Shown here piece after piece: positions 60,654-64,000 of a stretch of 64,000 nt of DNA. Each line of letters starts with the position of its first letter. Within the stretch, counting starts at the first letter, position 1. Made by a program: the position numbers and the translations under genes. Under the pieces are notes generated by a model. The model did not search any database and was not told where the DNA came from. It saw only the letters and a list, made by a program, of their open reading frames with translations. The stretch is from Curtobacterium sp. VKM Ac-2922. Lineage in GTDB: Bacteria; Actinomycetota; Actinomycetes; Actinomycetales; Microbacteriaceae. The stretch lies in NCBI RefSeq assembly GCF_022815645.1, contig NZ_JALGRO010000004.1:189436-253435 (forward strand), read 5' to 3'.

Positions 60654-61094
60654 ATGACCGACAGCACCAGCACCACCACCGAGGCGGTCCTCGACCGCGC
60701 GCACTTCGGGGCGGACGGGCTGCTCCCGGCAGTCGTGCAAGAAGAATCGTCGAAGGACGTCCTCATGCTCGGCTACATGGACCGCGAAGCCCTCCGCCGC
60801 ACCCTGACCGAGGGGCGGGTGACCTTCTGGTCCCGCTCGCGGCAGGAGTACTGGCGCAAGGGCGACACCTCCGGTCACGCCCAGTACGTGCGTGCGGCGG
60901 CGCTGGACTGTGACGACGACACCCTGCTGGTCACCGTCGAACAGGTCGGAGCGGCCTGCCACACCGGTGCGCACCGCTGCTTCGACGTCGACCCGCTCGA
61001 CCCGGTCACGGCGTCCGCGCCGGCAGCCCAGGCTGCAGCTGCGGCTCCTGTGGTCGACAGCCCGGCGGCCGACGCGACGGAGGCGACCCGATGA
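60654..61094 (+). CDS. hisI: Phosphoribosyl-AMP cyclohydrolase
   Basis: 146 residues; opens the purine ring of PR-AMP. VLMLGYMDREALRRTL, VTFWSRSRQEYWRKGDTSGH and the zinc/magnesium residues in ALDCDDDTLLVTVEQVGAACHTG are intact. The last 30 residues are an Ala/Pro-rich tail without family similarity. An AGGAG site precedes ATG 60654. It overlaps trpE by four bases, which joins histidine and tryptophan synthesis on one transcript. Confidence 0.94.
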   Translation: MTDSTSTTTEAVLDRAHFGADGLLPAVVQEESSKDVLMLGYMDREALRRTLTEGRVTFWSRSRQEYWRKGDTSGHAQYVRAAALDCDDDTLLVTVEQVGAACHTGAHRCFDVDPLDPVTASAPAAQAAAAAPVVDSPAADATEATR

Positions 61095-62656
61095 CCACGA
61101 CGACCCCCGCGCCCGCCGCAACGGTCCCCGACAAGCCGCACACGACCTCCCGTCCGGAGTTCGACGACCTGGTGGCCGACGGCCACCGCGTCGTCCCCGT
61201 CGTCCGTGCGCTCTACGCCGACAGCGAGACGCCCGTCGGCGTCTACCGCAAGCTGGCCGACGGCCGCCCCGGGTCGTTCCTGCTCGAGTCCGCCGGCCAG
61301 GGCGGCCTGTGGTCCCGCTGGTCCTTCGTCGGTGTGCGCAGCTTCGGTGTCCTGACCCAGGACGGCGACCGCGCCGCGTGGATCGACACCGGGATGAGCG
61401 CCGACCGCGCCGTCGGCTCGCTCGACGGACAGCCGCTCGAGGTCCTGGCACGACTGCACGAACGCTGGGCCACGCCGCGCGTCCCCGGCACGCCGCCGCT
61501 GGTCGGCGGCATGGTCGGGTTCATCGGATGGGAGGCCGTCCGCCAGCTCGAACACCTGCCGGACGTCCCCGCAGCCGACTTCGACGTGCCCGGACAGTCG
61601 CTGGCCTTCGTCGCCGAGATGGTCGCGCTGGACCACCGGACCGGCCTGGTCCTGCTGGTCGCGAGTGCGCTCAACGACGGCACCGACGACGCCGATGCGA
61701 TGTGGACCGGCGCCCAGGAACGCCTCGACCGCATGCAGGCCGACCTGGTGCAGCCGACCGTCGCCACCGTGGCACAGGCCTTCGACATCGCCGAGCCGAC
61801 ACCCACGCACCGCACGACCCCGGACGAGTACATGGCGTCCGTGGTGCGTTCGAAGGACTTCATCCGCGACGGCGACGTGTTCCAGGTCGTCATCTCACAG
61901 CGGTTCGACCACCGGGTCACCGCCGACCCGCTCGACGTGTACCGGGTCCTGCGCACGCTGAACCCCAGCCCGTACATGTACTTCCTGTCGCTGCAGGACA
62001 CCGCGGGCAAGCCGTTCTGGATCGTCGGGGCATCGCCCGAAGCGCTCGTGAAGGTGCAGGGTGGCCGGGCCATCACGCACCCGATCGCGGGTTCGCGTCC
62101 GCGTGGGGCGACCCCGGAAGAAGACGTCCGCTTCGGTGAGGACCTGCTCGAGGACCCGAAGGAGCGCGCCGAGCACCTGATGCTCGTCGACCTGTCGCGC
62201 AACGACCTGCAGAAGGTCTGCGAGCCGGGCACCGTCGCGGTGACCGAGTTCATGACCGTCGAGCGGTTCAGCCACATCATGCACCTGGTGTCGAGTGTCG
62301 AGGGGCAGATCCGGCCGGACCAGTCGGCCATCGACGTCTTCCGTGCGACGTTCCCCGCAGGCACGCTGTCGGGTGCGCCGAAGCCGCGCGCGCTGCAGAT
62401 CATCGACGAGCTCGAGCCCGCCACGCGCGGGGCGTACGCCGGGGTCGTCGGGTACTTCGACTTCGCGGGGGACGCCGACCTGGCGATCGCGATCCGCACG
62501 GCCCTGATCCAGGACGGTGTCGCCCACGTGCAGGCCGGTGCCGGGCTCGTCGCCGACTCCGACCCCGCGACCGAGCACGCCGAGGCCGTCAACAAGGCCG
62601 CGGCACCGCTCCGCGCGGTCGCCACCGCGAACCAGATGCGCGAGGTGCGCTCGTGA
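61091..62656 (+). CDS. trpE: Anthranilate synthase component I
   Basis: 521 residues; converts chorismate to anthranilate. The N-terminal domain has PVGVYRKLADGRPGSFLLES, including the LLES motif that binds feedback tryptophan. The C-terminal chorismate-binding domain contains FQVVISQRFDH, GSRPRGATPEEDVR, VDLSRNDLQKV and TFPAGTLSGAPKPRALQIID. trpG is not adjacent here. The start overlaps hisI, so no leader-peptide attenuator can lie directly upstream. Confidence 0.96.
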   Translation: MTTTTPAPAATVPDKPHTTSRPEFDDLVADGHRVVPVVRALYADSETPVGVYRKLADGRPGSFLLESAGQGGLWSRWSFVGVRSFGVLTQDGDRAAWIDTGMSADRAVGSLDGQPLEVLARLHERWATPRVPGTPPLVGGMVGFIGWEAVRQLEHLPDVPAADFDVPGQSLAFVAEMVALDHRTGLVLLVASALNDGTDDADAMWTGAQERLDRMQADLVQPTVATVAQAFDIAEPTPTHRTTPDEYMASVVRSKDFIRDGDVFQVVISQRFDHRVTADPLDVYRVLRTLNPSPYMYFLSLQDTAGKPFWIVGASPEALVKVQGGRAITHPIAGSRPRGATPEEDVRFGEDLLEDPKERAEHLMLVDLSRNDLQKVCEPGTVAVTEFMTVERFSHIMHLVSSVEGQIRPDQSAIDVFRATFPAGTLSGAPKPRALQIIDELEPATRGAYAGVVGYFDFAGDADLAIAIRTALIQDGVAHVQAGAGLVADSDPATEHAEAVNKAAAPLRAVATANQMREVRS

Positions 62657-63375
62657 AGCGCTTCCGGTCACGACCGATGGTCGTCCTGGCCGGGCTGGTC
62701 GTCGCCGGCATCGTCATGCTGTCGTGGACCCAGACCTGGTTCACCGTGCACCTGGACGCGGCCGCAGCGGTGTCGTCGACCGTCGTGGCCGACGGTTCCG
62801 CGGCCGTTCCGCAGTTCACCGCGTTCGCCATCGCGTCGCTCGCGCTGTTCCTGGCGATGACCATCGCCGGGCGCGTCGTGCGCGTGGTGCTGGCCGTGAT
62901 CCAGGTCCTGCTCGGCGTCGGCATCGTCGTCTCCGGCATCAGTGCGCTCGCGGACCCGGTCGGTGCCGCGAAGGGCGCGATCGGTGACGTCGCCGGTGTG
63001 AGCGACCTGTCCGCCGTGCGCCGTGTCGTGACCAGCGTGGACGTGTCGGCGTGGCCCGTGGTCGGGATCGCCGGCGGTGTGCTCGCCGTGCTGCTCGGTG
63101 TCGTCGTGCTGGTCGTGCAGGGCTCGTGGCCCGGTCCCAGCCGCAAGTACGCCGCATCGCCGGAGGCCACCGCGCCGAAGGTGCCCGTCCAGCGCGACGC
63201 GATCGTCGACTGGGACGACCTGAGCGCGGGCGTCGACCCGACCGACGCCGCCGTGACCGACCGGTCCGCGCCCCGCACCGTGTCCGGGTCGGCCCCGACC
63301 GACGCGGTAGGATCGGAGACGCGCCGTTCGACCGACGGCGCACCCGACCACGAGGAGCACCGTGAGCACCACTGA
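62653..63375 (+). CDS. Trp-biosynthesis-associated membrane protein
   Basis: 240 residues with four membrane helices and a polar C-terminal tail of about 80 residues. The architecture and location between trpE and trpC match the actinobacterial Trp_oprn_chp family (Pfam PF09534), of unknown function: VLAGLVVAGIVMLSWTQTWF in helix 1 and a VQRDAIVDWDDLSAGVDPT segment in the tail. GTG start overlaps trpE; its stop overlaps the next gene's 5' end. Confidence 0.85.
   Translation: MKRFRSRPMVVLAGLVVAGIVMLSWTQTWFTVHLDAAAAVSSTVVADGSAAVPQFTAFAIASLALFLAMTIAGRVVRVVLAVIQVLLGVGIVVSGISALADPVGAAKGAIGDVAGVSDLSAVRRVVTSVDVSAWPVVGIAGGVLAVLLGVVVLVVQGSWPGPSRKYAASPEATAPKVPVQRDAIVDWDDLSAGVDPTDAAVTDRSAPRTVSGSAPTDAVGSETRRSTDGAPDHEEHREHH
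63308..63313 (+). promoter_or_regulatory. Possible internal -10 element (TAGGAT)
   Basis: TAGGAT inside the end of the membrane-protein gene, 48 bases before GTG 63362; it could give extra transcription of the HGxxPAAW gene and trpC. Confidence 0.3.
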
Positions 63376-63601
63376 GCCCGCAGAACTCGGCGAAGGCCAC
63401 TCGCCGGCAGCCTGGACGTCCGTCATCATCATGCTGGTGGGCTTCACGATCGGGACGCTGTGCTTCTGGTTCGACCTGGCCTGGGGCGTCTGGGCCGCGG
63501 CGGGCATCGTCGTCGTCGGACTCATCGTCGGTTGGGTGATGGGTCGTGCCGGCTACGGCGTCAACGGCCCGAAGTTCGTCCCCAAGCACCACAACGAGTA
63601 G
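63362..63601 (+). CDS. HGxxPAAW-family small membrane protein
   Basis: 79 residues with two membrane helices (WTSVIIMLVGFTIGTLCFWF and WGVWAAAGIVVVGLIVGWVM). The N-terminal GHSPAAW is the HGxxPAAW-type signature of a small actinobacterial family found beside trpC. Function unknown. GAGGAGC ribosome binding site before GTG 63362, which lies within the end of the preceding gene (14-base overlap). Confidence 0.85.
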   Translation: MSTTEPAELGEGHSPAAWTSVIIMLVGFTIGTLCFWFDLAWGVWAAAGIVVVGLIVGWVMGRAGYGVNGPKFVPKHHNE

Positions 63602-63608
63602 GTCGCGC

Positions 63609-64000
63609 ATGCCGAACGTGCTCGAGACCCTCGTCGCGGGCGCGCTCGAGGACGCCGCCGCCCGTCGACTCGACCGGCCCTACGCCGACGTCGAACGCGA
63701 CCTCGACCGGGTGGCGTCGCCGCTCGACGCCCTCGACTTCCTGGCCCCCGGTGCGCGCGTCAAGGTGCTCGCCGAGGTCAAGCGCGCCAGCCCGTCCCGC
63801 GGGTCGATGGCCGCGATCACCGATCCGGCCGGGCTCGCCGCGGACTACGAACGCGGTGGTGCCTCGGCGATCAGCGTGCTGACCGAGGGGCGCAAGTTCC
63901 TCGGCTCGCTCGCCGACCTCGAAGCCGTCAAGGCCCGCGTGTCGGTGCCGGTGCTCCGCAAGGACTTCATCGCCGACCCGTACCAGGTGGTCGAAGCCCG
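63609..64000 (+). CDS. trpC: Indole-3-glycerol-phosphate synthase (3' end outside window)
   Basis: The first 130 residues are visible. VKVLAEVKRASPSRGSMA carries the catalytic Lys and the substrate-binding loop; YERGGASAISVLTEGRKF and VPVLRKDFIADPYQVVEA with the second catalytic Lys are typical. It closes the indole ring in tryptophan synthesis. ATG 63609 begins seven bases after the preceding stop codon ends; ribosome binding site weak. Confidence 0.93.
   Translation, partial: MPNVLETLVAGALEDAAARRLDRPYADVERDLDRVASPLDALDFLAPGARVKVLAEVKRASPSRGSMAAITDPAGLAADYERGGASAISVLTEGRKFLGSLADLEAVKARVSVPVLRKDFIADPYQVVEA

Noticed and set aside
61000..61091. trp leader peptide/attenuator upstream of trpE
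   Set aside because: trpE overlaps hisI; no Trp-codon-rich leader ORF or attenuator hairpin is present.

Overview
This is a very GC-rich, densely packed chromosomal segment of an actinobacterium. Gene content and order (dxr-rseP-ispG, proS, nusA-ylxR-infB-rbfA-truB-ribF, rpsD-alaS-ruvX-mltG-aroC-aroK-aroB, efp-nusB-pyrR-pyrB-pyrC-carA-carB-pyrF-gmk-rpoZ-metK-priA-fmt-rsmB-rpe-his-trp) fit the family Microbacteriaceae. Curtobacterium or a close relative is my best guess from memory of such gene orders; it was not checked by a search. No rRNA, tRNA, insertion sequence, prophage or CRISPR array was seen, and no gap between genes exceeds about 300 bases.

Layout. 1-4.4 kb is a mixed edge region: the end of an FHA-domain protein, an unidentified membrane protein, a thermolabile-type L-asparaginase, an OsmC protein, an FKBP lipoprotein and a small secreted protein. 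4.4-12.1 kb holds MEP isoprenoid genes (dxr, ispG), the site-2 protease rseP and proS, with an NCS1 permease plus cysteine hydrolase pair inserted between rseP and ispG. 12.2-21.5 kb is the nusA-ylxR-infB-rbfA / truB / ribF translation cluster with mutY and small membrane proteins. 21.5-25.3 kb holds a DUF349 protein, a membrane-anchored cyclophilin and rarA. 25.4-34.2 kb runs rpsD, alaS, ruvX, mltG, aroC, aroK, aroB. 34.2-36.5 kb has two tiny opposite-strand genes and an ABC1/UbiB-family kinase. 36.5-51.0 kb is efp-nusB followed by the whole pyrimidine operon under a PyrR leader, then an unusual gmk with an N-terminal nucleoid-protein-like domain, rpoZ, metK and priA. 51.0-58.0 kb holds a DUF4383 protein, the threonine-degradation pair tdh-kbl, fmt-rsmB, an unknown gene and an Abi_2/HEPN abortive-infection-like gene. 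58.0-64.0 kb is rpe, hisE-hisG-hisF-hisI, trpE, two Trp-locus membrane proteins and the start of trpC.

How genes work together. Many operons are translationally coupled by 4-base ATGA/GTGA overlaps (aroC-aroK, nusB, pyrR-B-C-x-carA-carB-pyrF-gmk, fmt-rsmB, hisG-hisF, hisI-trpE and the next gene). A recurrent first-gene signature is a TANNNT hexamer ending 6-7 bases before the start codon, as expected for leaderless mRNAs. It appears at about fifteen genes on both strands, including one divergent pair (mutY and an uridine-kinase-like gene) whose two -10 elements overlap.

The most interesting points are the gmk fusion, the overlapping divergent leaderless promoters, a kinase-like protein that has lost its P-loop, the solitary Abi_2 gene, a duplicated nusA tail, an SOS-box-like palindrome before rbfA, and a strong hairpin that buries the aroC ribosome binding site.
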